NCBI GenBank assembly: GCA_963662155.1
Contig: OY759267.1
Span: 36,606,656 to 36,670,655, forward strand
Source: Lamellibrachia columna
Lineage: Eukaryota > Annelida > Polychaeta > Sabellida > Siboglinidae
DNA: 64,000 bases
Direction of reading: 5' to 3'
Shown: positions 35,001-49,399 of the stretch, in pieces
How the letters are laid out: each line of letters begins with the position of its first letter
Numbering within the stretch: position 1 is the first letter of the stretch
Notes under the pieces: model-generated
The model's database searches: none
What the model was told of the DNA's origin: nothing
The model's input: the letters and a program-made list of their open reading frames with translations, nothing else
Position numbers and translations under genes: made by a program

Positions 35001-38000
35001 GAAATCTGTTTTGAGTGGGGTACCACAGGGTTCAGTATTAGGCCCTATACTGTTTTTAATATATATATAAATGATTTGGAAGATGACATATCTAGCAAAG
35101 TACTCAAATTTGCAGATGACACAAAAGTATTCAGAAAGGTTACTAGTGATACAGATAAACAAATTTACAGGATGATCTAGATAAATTAGTTAAATGATCA
35201 GAAAAATGGCAAATGTTATTCAATTTTGGGAAATGTAAATGTATACACATAATAGGACATGGAAACATGGACAAAGAATATAAAATGGGGGATGCTGTAC
35301 TAGGTAGAACCACACAAGAAAAGGACTTAGGAGTAACATTTAGTGCTGACATGAAAGTTTCAGAGCAATGTGGTATTGCTGCTTCAAAAGGAAATCAAAT
35401 TCTAGGTCTAATTAGGAGAACTATCATGTATAAGGAGAAACAGCTAATTGTACCCCTGTACAAAGCAATAGTTAGACCACATTTGGAATATTGTATTCAA
35501 GCATGGAGACCATATCGTAAAAAGGACATAGACAAGCTAGAAAGAATACAACGAAGAGCAACTAAAATGATTCCAGAATTGAGAGACCTTAGTTATGAAA
35601 GTCGCTTATTACAATGTGGTTTGACAACACTAGAGACCAGGAGACTAAGAGGAGACCAAACAGAAGTGTTTAAAATAGTGAACAGTTATGAGGATGTTGA
35701 CAGGAATATGTTCTTCAAACTTAAAGAAGGCAGTAGAACCAGAGGACATAAAGCAGCATTAGTTAAGGAGCAGTGTAGGTTGGACATGAGAAAGTACTCT
35801 TTCTCACAGAGGGTGATAAATGAATGGAACAAACTGCCAAATGATTGTGTTAATGCTAGTAGTGTGAATATGTTTAAAAATAGAATTGACAGATATTTCA
35901 TAAAGGCGGGCTACACATACATGAGAAAATTGTTGGACTCTCGATAAGCCAATGGCTTCCTTGTCCACTTGCCATCAGGAACTTGTTGTTTGGGATGGCA
36001 ACCTTGTTAAATAATCATGATAACCACAATATTCTTGACCATATTTCAGTTGCCCAGGTCCCAACCACAATGCAAGCAAACTCTTCTCTTCATGTTGTAT
36101 CTAATGTTGTATCTAATGTTGTATCTAATGTTGTATCTAATGTTGTATCTAGTGCTGTATCTAATGTTGTATCTAATGTTGTATCTAGTGCTGTATCTAA
36201 TGTTGTATCTAATGTTGTATCTAATGTTGTATCTAATGTTGTATCTAGTGCATGTGCAGTGACTTTATTTTATTACTGTGTTTGACTTTGTCTCGAATAA
36301 CATTGGTGACAATAATGACATGAGGGTTTTTATTTATTTCATTATGTCAGTTATATTCTTGAATGTAATCATGATTGTAATTGTACTTATACATTTCTAC
36401 AGTAATAGTAATAGATTATATTTGTAGTGTAATCACCCCATCTCTGATTTACTCCCCCCGTCCTCACAAATATCATGTTCTGTTCTAATTTTAATGCACT
36501 GCCCAAGACAGCCTTACGATGGAGACGAAGACAGGGTCGCCCAAGTGTAACATGGATGAGGTCCATGACAATGAAAATAAAGGCATCATCTGACATGGGA
36601 CACCATCATTAGGCGGTCTGTCGACCGACAGCAATGGTCCTCTCTTGTGGAAGTCTTATGTGCTTCCGACCTGGTAAGGCACGATGAGGACTGATTGAGT
36701 GACCAAGACTTATAACTTTAAATGTGCAACTCGCAGAGTCTGGAATATTCACAATTCCACATGTAATGCATTTATCCATGTTTGGTGTGGGAAGTCGCTC
36801 ACACCTGTACACAAATCCCGGAGGCACCCTGACCTTCTCCCGGGAAATTACCATCGACAGGAGTGTGAAATGGAGGATGTGGAGACTCACCGACGCAGTG
36901 GGTTCACGATGCAGTCTCTCAACACGCTCTGCACTTGCTCATAGGCCTCGATGTCCCTGTGCCGTCGCGGCCGATGCAACAACGGATCAAATGCCAGCGA
37001 GAATGAAAACATGCTGAAGAGCATTGCATCCAAGTAACATGAGTTGTGGTGACCTTGGATGCCCTTGTTTTTTCCTATGTACACTGCCAGTTCCGTGATG
37101 TCACTAGGTGGCGACACCATGCCCGCCACTTCGGGGCAGTCTATGGCGCCGAATGCTGCAGGGAAATGACAACATCCATTCATTTACAGTCTTGTATCTG
37201 GGTCATCCCATATGAAATCAACTAAGAAATGACCTTACTGAGGGTTCAATTTGATCACAATCGATGTTTACTCGTTTTGGTTTTTCAGGTCAAAAGTCAA
37301 TGACCTTTGCAACAAATTTGCTCCTACTGTCATTTATGGATATAGCTTATTTTAAGACCAAAATCAACTTTCCAGGACAAAGAGAGCTAAAGATATGCCT
37401 TCATACATGTAATGAGGTAACATAAAATATCTCTAAAAACTACTTCCACTCACAGGTCTGGAATTTGGCATGAGTAATAAAATGAGCAAAGAATACATGT
37501 TACAGAAAACCTACACTGTAAATTAATCCAAAATCAAACTACACTACAACACCTACACCGATCATATTTCACATAAACCAAACTACACTGATGATACACT
37601 ACAACACCTATCGTGTTCGTTACTATGGAAACATTGTCGCTTTTCCAGGAACCCAAGGGGATTTCCAAAAGGACAAAAGGGCTGTGTTTTTAAAGGATCT
37701 ATCATATTTCACATAAACCGAACTACACTGATGATACACTACAACACCTACACCTATCGTATTTAACATAAACCGAACAACACTGATGATACACTACAAC
37801 ACCTACACCTATCATATTTCACATAAACCGAACTACACTGATGATACACTACAATACCTACACCTATCATATTTCACATAAACCGAACAACACTGATGAT
37901 ACACTACAACACATACATCTATCATATTTCACATAAACCGAACTACACTGATGATACACTACAACACCTACACCTATCATATTTCACATAAACCGAACAA

Positions 38001-41000
38001 CACTGATGATACACTACAACACCTACACCTATCATATTTCACATAAACCGAACAACACTGATGATACACTACAACACCTACACCTATCGTATTTAACATA
38101 AACCGAACAACACTGATGATACACTACAACACCTACACCTATTGTATTTAACATAAACCGAACAACACTGATGATACACTACAACACCTACACCTATCAT
38201 ATTTCACATAAACCGAACTACACTGATGATACACTACAACACCTACACCTATCATATTTCACATAAACCGAACTACACTGATGATACACTACAACACCTA
38301 CACCTACCATATTTCACATAAACCGAACAACACTGATGATACACTACAACACATACATCTATCATATTTCACATAAACCGAACTACACTGATGATACACT
38401 ACAACACCTACACCTATCATATTTCACATAAACCGAACTACACTGATGATACACTACAACACCTACACCTATCATATTTCACATAAACCGAACTACACTG
38501 ATGATACACTACAACACATACACCTATCGTATTTAACATAAACCGAACTACACTGATGATACACTACAACACCTACACCTATCATATTTCACATAAACCG
38601 AACTACACTGATGATACACTACAACACCTACACCTATCATATTTCACATAAACCGAACAACACTGATGATACACTACAACACATACACCTATCGTATTTA
38701 ACATAAACCGAACAACACTGATGATACACTACAACACCTACACCTATCATATTTCACATAAACCGAACAACACTGATGATACACTACAACACCTACACCT
38801 ATCATATTTCACATAAACCGAACTACACTGATGATACACTACAACACATACACCTATCGTATTTAACATAAACCGAACTACACTGATGATACACTACAAC
38901 ACCTACACCTATCATATTTCACATAAATGTATCACAATGCAATTTATGAATTTATCTTGCTCAACTGTAGCTAGTATCTGCTTCCAAGTGCAATCAAGTA
39001 TTTGACGCTACATTTGCCACACCTAGACTTTCCCGTCGATTCAGATCTTGTCCTGCCTCTTCAAACCTGCTGTCACGACGAAGCTTCTTCAGATGAACAA
39101 AGAAGCCTTTCCTCGTCGGACATTTGAACAGACGCGTCCGGCCAAATGTACCGTCTGTGCAGGCAGCACTTTCTTCCTCCTAACAAACAATCCACACTGA
39201 CTGTCCACTGTGTAACCACCAGATCAGGCACAGTAAAATAATTGTAAAGAGTTTCGTCAGCAACGTGGTTGCAATACAGTAATCCTTTTCTAATTTTCTC
39301 AGTCAATTTGACATTTTTTTAAACATTCGGTAGCTTTCATGTGTCTTGATCAGACTGACTACCGTGCTGACATCTAGCAGTAGTCAGTCTAATGAAGACA
39401 GTTGAAAGTTGTTGAAACGTAAAACAATGGAATTATGAGAAAAAGAATAACATAGTCGCAGTACAGTTGTCTGTTTGGTAACAAAATCATGATTTTTCAA
39501 AGGTGATATTTTCTATTTCAATTTCTTTGGAGACAAGACAGTTACATATCAGACTTGGGCACAAGTATTGGTATTCATGTACATTTTTAAAGTACTCGTG
39601 CTCGTACTCATATAACTTATGGGTCATGTACTCGTCCTCATACTCAACATACTCAGATTTTATGAGTACATTACGAGTACATCTGAATACTTTCTCAATA
39701 TATGCTGTGCAAATTAATTTATTTGTAGTCAACAAAATGAAACTTTCCTGAAGTATTTGAATGTTCAACACATTTTTTAATACTTTGTTATTTCTGATTC
39801 ATTACTCCCTTTGCCATCCCTACACATAGTAGACCATTCTCCAATAACCATGACTAAGTTACCCAAAAAAGGCAACAGGCAGCATCTTTTCCCAGTCAGA
39901 AACACTATGTTAAGCAAACAATTGTAGGCTACCAGTTCACGCCATAATCTGTTTGTCTAATTAAGCCACCAAGATGTCCATAAAGGGCCATTCATCAGTT
40001 AACCTATCAGTTAGCAATGAAATGCATTTGATGCCTTCAGAAGACCATGCCACTTGGCACTGGCTGACAGTGCCAACTGCTGAGAACTACCAGCTGTAGA
40101 AGTACTGGCTCCTACACCAGTTTAAAGTAAAAGCCCAATCATTTTGGGTGTCAGCAGTCTGGCCAAAAAGTACAGTGGTGATTTTGAGCCTGTTGTATTG
40201 GCGTGTTCTAACCCTCTCAACAACCAGTAGTCAAAGATCAGAAAATATAAATGGCAAACTTCTAATATAAACGAATTGCAAACTGCAACACTGCCTTTGT
40301 GCATGAAAAGAAGACAAACTGAACTGATGTATCAGCAGGTAAACTGGTCTCATGTGGTCTTTATTCAAAACAAGGACACACAAACTTACACAAATTGCCA
40401 CATGTCCCCTTTGTTGCAATTTGGACAAATCTTCTCACCTCTACCCCTTCAAACGATGTAGATGTTTGGGGGGGAGGTAATGTTTAGTCACTGGTAGACT
40501 AACTACAAAGATATTGGTTTAATGGGTATTATTATATCAAAGCATGTGGTTTATGAATGATTGAATTATGAATTATTGAATAACTAAGGTAGCTGGGGTG
40601 GCTATTATATGCTTGTCTTGAATTGATTAGTTTCAGTAGAAGCTTTAAAGATAAATTAACCATTTCTTCACAGATTGTAGTTGAAATACTATATAATATA
40701 CCAGATAAAAAAATGTATTTGGTTATGTTACAAGGTTTTCAAAATATTTTTGTAAATGTGAAAAAATAGCCACTAAAAACGAAGTTTAATCATTTTGAGA
40801 AAATCCCAAAGAAATAAATGACATACATATGACATACAGTATGACAGCGTAACTCATAACTTTATGGCAGATTTTGGTTAACATAAACCAATTATGTCTG
40901 CTACACCACTGTGAATGAATTAAGCAAAAGTTGAATGACAGCCTAAAGTGGCAGTGTATTTTCGACACAAACCCTTCACCAATCGTAATTTATTGCTGTA

Positions 41001-44000
41001 TTACATTGTGTGCATGTAAGACGCATTCATACGCAAAATTGCAACATCATGAGTATTGTAGTTTTTCTCAAACAATATTTTAAACATCATTTCCTGGTTA
41101 TTAACAAAAACACAATTTCAACAAATGCTTGTTTTTGTGTTGAATTTTATGGTTTTTCACTGGCGTTTTATGTATTGTTGACAAAACATAATGGCCATTT
41201 GTAATATTGACGTCTCCTTAATATGCCGCCACAATATCCCTTGAATCTGTACTTGTAACGTGTTGTCATCTATGGTATCAGGTTAAGCTAGCCATCTAAC
41301 AAACACATGGCAGGGTGTGTGTACAGTCATTTTGATTGGCCCGTTAACATATCGGTTGGCATTTCCATTCATGTCAAAGGCACGATAAACTATGTTAATG
41401 TTCACTGAATGCTGATATTTGCTGGTTTAAGTACATGATTTAGTTAGGTAGATATAATACTGATGTGTACTAGCATTACAGTAACCAGACAATGTGGTCC
41501 GCTTTCACGGCGAATGAATATAGCAGGTTCGAACATCGTTACAGTGTTCGTTACTATGGAAACATTGTCGCTTTTCCAGGAACCCAAGAGGATTTCCAAA
41601 AGGACAAAAGGGCTGTGTTTTTAAAGGATGGATTGGCGAAATATAATGTTAGTGCCAGGTGACTTTTTGTGGTGTTGACGTTTAGTTCAGTATATCTTAG
41701 CATGTTATAAAAAAAAAAATCAACTGACACGCTAGTCGACCCAGCCATCTTAACTGCAGTTAAGAATGGACTCCAAACAAAAACTGATTTGAAGAGTCAT
41801 ACCATGTCTGTATGTTTGTAAAATGGAGGGGTTTGTAAAACGTAACCGTATATTTGGGGTTCTCATTTGTTTGTAGAGGTAAGCATTCGTTTGTCTTCAA
41901 GTATAAATAATAAATTATGTATACTGAGGTAAACCATAATTATACGTCATGGTCAATGGAAAACTTCCCTACATGCATGCCGGCGTATGAGAGAGCAGAG
42001 ATAAGAGAAATACTAAACAAAGAAATGTAGCCAGTGTGTTGTCAGGTAACAAATCCTCCTGTTGGTTGCTTTGTTTTAATTGAAGTGAAAGTTACTGTTG
42101 ATGAAATAAAGAGTTTTTTACAGGTTTCCTCATAAAAAATCTGATCAACTGCCATTGCATATTCACTTGTTGCCGAGTTATGTCAATTAATAATTTGTTG
42201 TTTAAAATACGTTATTATTTAATATTTATAAAATATGTACTTGTATTCATGATAATGTACTCATACTCGTACTCATCCATCATCAATGTACTCGTGCTAA
42301 TGTACTCGGCCCCAGGTCTGGATCCAATCACATATATTTAATACATACATTATATTGGTCACATGAAATGGATATCTTAAATCTATTTCTGTTTGACATT
42401 TTACCTGATGTTTTAACGTATTAAATTAGGGAAATAATAAAGCCATACAAATGGTACAAACTTTCTACTACAAAAAATTATTCACTTTAAATTACATAAT
42501 ATCATGGTTGCTTATTTTGCTGCACATATAAAATCATGGACAAAATACGAGAGCTGCTTACCATCTCCAGCCCAGCGATTGGCTTGCTCTTTTCACGCAT
42601 GTATCCAATCCACCGAATGATCCCATAACGACAATACTCCGGATTGCCGCTTACTTCAACCATGCTGTTCAACTCGAGGTCCGTGCCAGCCTCTGCTGGA
42701 TCTAATGGTTTTGGAACAATGTAGTCACTGTTCGCCTGCCCATTCTGCGCTTTAGACTTTGGTTTGGACAGTGGCGTCGTTACGCTGGCAGGGGAGTTGT
42801 TGCGGGGAAGCGAAGCACCCACAGGGGCTGTGTAGGATGCAGGCTTCCCTCGTCTCAGTTCCGTATGGCCATCTTCTTCGTCCGATTCTTCACAAGGCGT
42901 ATGACCGTCAGCCACCGGGGCCACGTTAACATGTCTCTGCGGGTTTACTGCAACGTTTAAAGCCATATTACAATAAAATACTATCTAATAACAGGGTTGA
43001 CAAGTTTCTGACGAGATGGTATTTACCTTTCTGACATCAAAATGTCAGAAACTGTTAGAAACTCCGTTTTTGAGACATTTCCTTTAAAAAAAATGATCAC
43101 GTCATTTTGTTTAATAGTACATATTAAAGATGCTTAATCAATTAGATTTTTTGCTAGTCTCATTTCAAATAAATTTGGCCAAAAAACAACCTATCTAGTA
43201 TCCACTGCAACATGCTAGCTCGTTTGTGCAACTTTTATATGTAGTTTTTATGAAATCATCAGACAAACTATTAAATTAGTTAATGCTTGTTTAAGCATTA
43301 ACTGAAGTGAAAATCGAAATGCTGAAAAATCACGATTTTCTTCCTCGGTGAAATATCATAATATTGTCACGTGATCGGCGAGAGGATGGAGGTCATGCCC
43401 AAGATCTGCATTGACCCACAGTGTTTACTATTTTGGATATCCACTATTTTGATCCTTACCAGATCTAACAGCTAAAGTCAATTCTTTAGATGATTTGAAA
43501 AAATAGGCATTGATTAAAAAAATAGATATTGATTGTATATGTACAATTACTCTTGAATTTGTTGTTCTTTTTATGCAAGAATAATTGTACACAGGACTGT
43601 CATTATACAGTCGCGCCTCGTTATAACGCGGTGGTCGGGGTCCACGATATCGGACCGCGCTGTAAGCGAGGCGCGTTAGGTGTTCCCATATCTGCCACCA
43701 GGGAGCTACTAAACAACAGCGATCGCCGCCCGCTGCACTAAGTCCATGAACGCTGTCGAAGCCCTGTATGCTTGCAGCACTGTCCTATACGCCAACATGC
43801 AGTTTATGGAACTTACTAAACTTTTTATGCTAGCATCAACGTGTATTATTTTTAAATGTCACACACTGATGATTCTTGAACTGAATAAAACACATGTACG
43901 TATATAGTTATGCCTTATGGAATAGATCTACTACGATGATGATGTACTGGCCAAGGCAATAGGCCTACGAATCGAAAATAATAACCTGGATCTGAGCAGC

Positions 44001-47000
44001 CGAAAACATATATGAATTAACAAACGTAGTATGTAAGCTGATAAAACACAGAAAACGACAATAGGTAGAATTAATATTTGTTTCACTTCGTCCTTGAACC
44101 GATCTCGACCAAAGCGCAAATTTATTACGCAACATTTAACATCGATTCATCGTTTCATATGCGGATGACGAATTCGTATTTTTTGCGCACCGGTAGAGCC
44201 TTGGGTTAGGAATTTGGCATGTTGGTTTTGCGTCGCAAAACGATTAAATTTAGGATGTAATGGAAGCATGTAATTTCACCTAAGTGTTATGTCGGTATTG
44301 CATACTAAATGCATTTAAAACTGTTAATCTGATTCGTACGCGAGGCGTATTTGTGAATCTCGATTGCAATTTACAAACCGTCGAAGCGAAGCGCGAAGCG
44401 CGAAGCGCGAAGCGCGAAGCGCGAAGCGCGAAGCGCGAAGCGCGAAGCGCGAAGCGCGAAGCCAGCGACAGCGATTGATGTCGGCGACAGCACAAGACAA
44501 ACAACACATTGATACTCGTTCATTGACATTGTTCGCCTAATGTTTCTTGAGAATTGTCAAAGCAATTCTAAATAGGTTTAAGCAGGTCCATTTGGCATTT
44601 TCCCCTGGCGGCAGAAAATCGGGGTCCACGACCAACCGCGTTATATCCGAATACGCGTAATAACGGGGCGCGTTATAACGAGGCGCGACTGTATAAGGAC
44701 TCCTGATATAATGAACATCTATTTAAAAGGAACAACTTTGAAATCCCTGTGCAGCTATGTTACAGTACTCTGTTAGAATTATATAACCATGGATATAAGG
44801 AACAACAAATATAAGGAACAGTTTGACCAAGTCCCAATGTGTTCCTTGAGCTTCCTTCTGAATATAGTGAGAGTCCACTGTATATAATTTCTATAAACAG
44901 CCAAATGAAGCCAATACACATTTAATTATCACTCTTCCATTTCATAGGTTATATAATTAACAAAATCATAAATTTATATAGCAAGTATTAGATTCTGATG
45001 ATGGGTTTCTTACAGTTTCTTATGTCAGAAACCCGTCAGAAACTAGTTTCTTACAATTTCTGACATTGTCATGTCAGAAATACCTTTCTGACTGTCAGAA
45101 ATCCAACCCTGTCTAGTAACAACAACGACTACAACAACAACAGTGTTATGTAAAATGTACATCATGCATTGGCACACTAGCCAAGTTCCCCAGCTTTTTA
45201 TCAGAAATCAGAATAACAGGCCCAACAGGCAGTATAACAACACTGGCATGGCTTTCGATCCATGAAGAAGCAAGGAACTCTGTTGAAACAAGGAGCTCCT
45301 TGTAGAAGCAAGGAGCTCATTGAAGGAGCAAGGAGAACTTTGTAGAAGCAAGGAGCTCATTGGAATAAGGAGCTCCCTGAACAAACAAGGAGCTCCTAGA
45401 ACTGGCAAGGACCTTTTTGAAACCACAAGGCACTCATTGAAAACAATTTCCTCCACAAATTGTTTTTGTTAGAAGTAAACTGTTCAATGACACAGTAATA
45501 ATTATGAATTTTAATTGGATTTTGATATATAAATAATAGCACAACTTATTTACTCAGCTCTACTCAGCTTCCTGTATGTCCAAACATATTGTTGTCTAGC
45601 AGACAGCAAGACAGTTAACTGATACTTGCTTAGCAAGTCATCTCCACATGGAAAATACAGGGAACATATTTTTTAAAATCATCAACTTTTACGCATCTAA
45701 CTCAAAAAAAAATAAACAAACAAACTTCAGAGATATTTCAACCAGTTTAGATGAGCACGATCTCCTATACAACTCTGGCAGTACATACTGGAAGGTAATA
45801 ATTACGTCTTACAAACGTCAGCCTATGCAATTTAAGCCCAACTTTCTCAGGGATTTCACTGACCTTTTGCTCTGGCTCCGTGGTGGTCAACATCCGTGTG
45901 TGTAACACTGGTGGTGTGGTATGTAGTAGTGGGATTGGCTAATGTGCGGTATAGAGGCTTGGAGTCGTATATCGATGGTTCAGGCTGTGTTGTGCTACTG
46001 GGGACAGGCCGCGATGGAGGCAGGGTGGCGCGATAGCGGGTTGTGGCAGTACTGTTCATGGTGCTTGTACCAAGCACTACGGCACTGGGCCTGGAGACTG
46101 CAGTGGCCTCGCTGGCACTGCCACCTACAACACATGACACTGAACCATATGGCATGTACAAAGCTTCACTGTAACAAATGACAACATTCTTTGAAAACAT
46201 TGTGTGTGCTCGCGCGTATGCGAGTATATATACAAATAACAATAGGCTAATCACTATCAGTCAAAGCTGCAACTATGAAAGCTTGCTTGGTTCATACTGC
46301 AGGAGTCTTTCACAGGTCAGTCTTTCATGACCATTAGTGTACAGAGATTGGTTTCACAAGATTTAACAAGTTGCCATCCAAGGCAAGCGACAGAGAGTCT
46401 AACAATTTTTCAACTATGTGTAACTCGCCCTTCTGAGATATTTGTCAATTTTATTTTTAAACACATTCATGCTGCTAGCATTTACACGATCTGTAGATAA
46501 TTTGTTCCATTCATTTATTGTCCCCTAAAGATTGGTTTTTTTCCTTCTTCCTTCAGTGCTGTCTCTCTCTCTCTCCATTATCCGGGGTGGGTGACTTTCT
46601 CATTAATATTTCATGAAAGTAGTGTTTTCACAAGTAATATGAAAAGTAAACATATTAATACACTTTCACTTTGTCAACGTATCAAACCATCAACCACTGC
46701 TAACAGCCATGTGTAAAAAAATAACTTGTCTGAATATAATAACATTAATATTTCGTGAAAGTAGTGTTTTCACAAGTAATATGAAAAGTAAAAATATTAA
46801 TACACTTTCACTTTGTCAACGTATCAAAAGCAAGATAAAGCTATTCTGGGTGAAATAAAACAGACCATACAGAAGTTGGTGTAATATCAAAATACATTTT
46901 CTACACTTGTTTCAATTTATAAACCCATATGTAATTAGCTTCAATGGAAATACATATTCTGGGGGGAAACAGTTACATGCTCTGAGCAACAAATGTTAGA

Positions 47001-47306
47001 GGGGCATGGTATCAGTTGAACGCCTTTTTTAGATTTTAAAAGAAATAACGTCACCACTATATTTAGTTGTCCATATTTTGGAATTTTCCATGTGTATTTT
47101 ACTCATCATGACACAGGAATACAATCAAGTATGACATCTAAGCATGACAATCTAGTATGACAACTAAGTACACAAAACCATATGACAATTAACAGTGAGG
47201 TCTTTCGACAGACATATTTGTTTCCTATGGAGAGAAAATATTTAGCTGCTACACATATTCAACTATACATATATATATATATATATATAGTTACTATTAT
47301 GTATGT

Positions 47307-47388
<82 letters not shown>

Positions 47389-49345
47389 TACACACACATA
47401 TATGTATATATATATATATATATAATATATATACACACACACATATATGTATATATATATGTATATATATAAACATATATATATATATATAATATGTATA
47501 GTTGAATGTGTGTATATATACATAATAACTACTGTAGTGACTCCTGTGGGGTCATATTTTTCACAAAAAGTTTTACACAAGAATTGCAAAATGACTGAGA
47601 ATTGACCATGGATGAGATTGGTTTGTTTTGGAAGACCATAACAACCAGCGAATGAGTGTATTTTTATGCCGAGTGCAGTTCCAAGGAATGGATAGCGGAA
47701 ATGCCTCTACATAAAGCCAACAGTTGGTATTTGGTTGCAACATAAAAATGTTAGATCTAGACTTGGCACTGCTTTAGATTTCATGGAAAAATAACAACGT
47801 CCCAAAATGTGAGCATACTGCTACTTCTGAGTTAATAAGGCCTCAATCTAAACGTGTGGGATTGCTATCGATTTTGGCAAGGTTTCACATGATCGCCATC
47901 CAAAGTAACAAACTCCACGTGGCAAGCAGACAAGGGAGCAATTGGTTTATCGAGTCCAGCAATGTTTCATCTTTGTGTAGCCTACCCTTGTCACATATGG
48001 ATAATCCATTAATTTCACTTAATGTGAAAATTAAAACTTGTTCATATCCAATCTAAACTGTTCTTTTACTAACACTAATAAAATCAGGAAACATCTTCAC
48101 TGTAAAAAAAAAAATGAAACAGTGTATTCCCCGTACTTCCTAGTGGGAATTCGAAACATGACTGCAATGGTATTTCCCAGAAACATTTCTTACATTAAAA
48201 TAAAATATCTTATTTTTATCACCTGTGAAATATTACCACAGCAAAATGTTGGAAGTCAGCATGTAAACTATATTCATCATAGATTCTTTGTTACTTTCTA
48301 ATTAGTCCATTTGCTAAATTTACTTGCGCTGGAGAAGCCCAGCTTAAACACACATCCTTGTTTTTATTTCTGTAAAAGCTGTTTTATGCAATCATGTCAT
48401 TAATGTGTTTTGTCAGCCACTTTCTATGAACAGTATTTAATTTCACTGCTACTTACTTTGCGTCGGTGGAGAGTCAGAAAAGAACTCGGCCTCCTTCATT
48501 AAGCCTATTGGTGGTATCAGTGATGCATGGCCTTGCTTCGTCCGAAACAGTTGTCGGTCACGGTATTTCCCAGTCCCAGTGCCTACACAATTATCCTAAA
48601 ACACCAAATAGAAAGATAAAAATGACGAAACTGCAATATATTTGCAGCTTTAATATGTAGTATGTACTTTGTTGATCTTATTGTGGAATATACCTAGTAT
48701 CTACAATTTGTCTATAATGTTTATGTTTTCATGGGCAGAACAATAAGAATTTTATTCATAAATTGACATATTTCTATAATTTTTTTTAATGCAATGTTTT
48801 TGTATTTGATCCACAAAAACCAACCCAACCCACCAAGATTACAACAGCTAGTCTAGTAGCCTACACCAATACTGAGGCTTAGCCTGCGCAATAAACATTA
48901 TGCATCTGCGTGTTTATTTAACATAGAGTTATGATAATGGGTACTTACAAACTCCACGCCAACTGTGAGATCACCCGTCTTGCAGTCATGCAGAACTCCA
49001 ACCCATCGTACGGTGCCCGATTCTGGGCCTTTATCACTTATCCACACAACTCGTTCACCCACTGACACTGGGGCGTCTGGCAGCGGTGAGTTGGGCTCGA
49101 ATGCAACAGAGTCTGGACACTGCCTTAGTCTGTTGATTGCGACAAACATGCCACAGTCGACACCACACTGAAACAGCTGCTGGTCCTTGTGCACCCCGTC
49201 TGTGTGACCTTTGCCTTTGTGGGGCTGCAAAAAAGTAACATACACTCTCATAATTATTATAGTGCAGAGTGTATGTATGATGCATATTAAATGTGCGTGT
49301 CTACCTACCTGTACGTACACTGTCACACATCATACATACATATAA

Positions 49346-49399
<54 letters not shown>

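Larger units (their letters stand above)
43589..44880. mobile_element. pogo-like element A, nested
   Basis: Between TA dinucleotides at 43587-43588 and 44881-44882. The left end cacaggactgtcattata and inverted right end cagtggactctcactata agree at 14 of 18 positions, similar to Tigger/pogo termini. Inserted in the hAT element and itself split by element B. Confidence 0.75.
42992..45111. mobile_element. hAT element, 2.1 kb, host to nested insertions
   Basis: Ends cagggttgacaagtttctga and tgtcagaaatccaaccctg, flanked by 8-mers tctaataa (42984-42991) and tctagtaa (45112-45119), 7 of 8 identical. Fragments of the same family lie at 56830-57080 and 57540-57790. No intact transposase. Confidence 0.9.

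Noticed and set aside
34534..35947. Active retrotransposon
   Set aside because: RT motifs are well preserved but there are at least two frameshifts, a stop and a missing 5' half, so it is a dead copy.
37540..38935. CRISPR-like regular array
   Set aside because: The 55-bp units are contiguous tandem copies without unique spacers and the genome is eukaryotic; the same applies to the 57- and 58-bp arrays.
47182..47589. Tyr/Ile-rich frames
   Set aside because: Artefacts of the TA microsatellite cluster.
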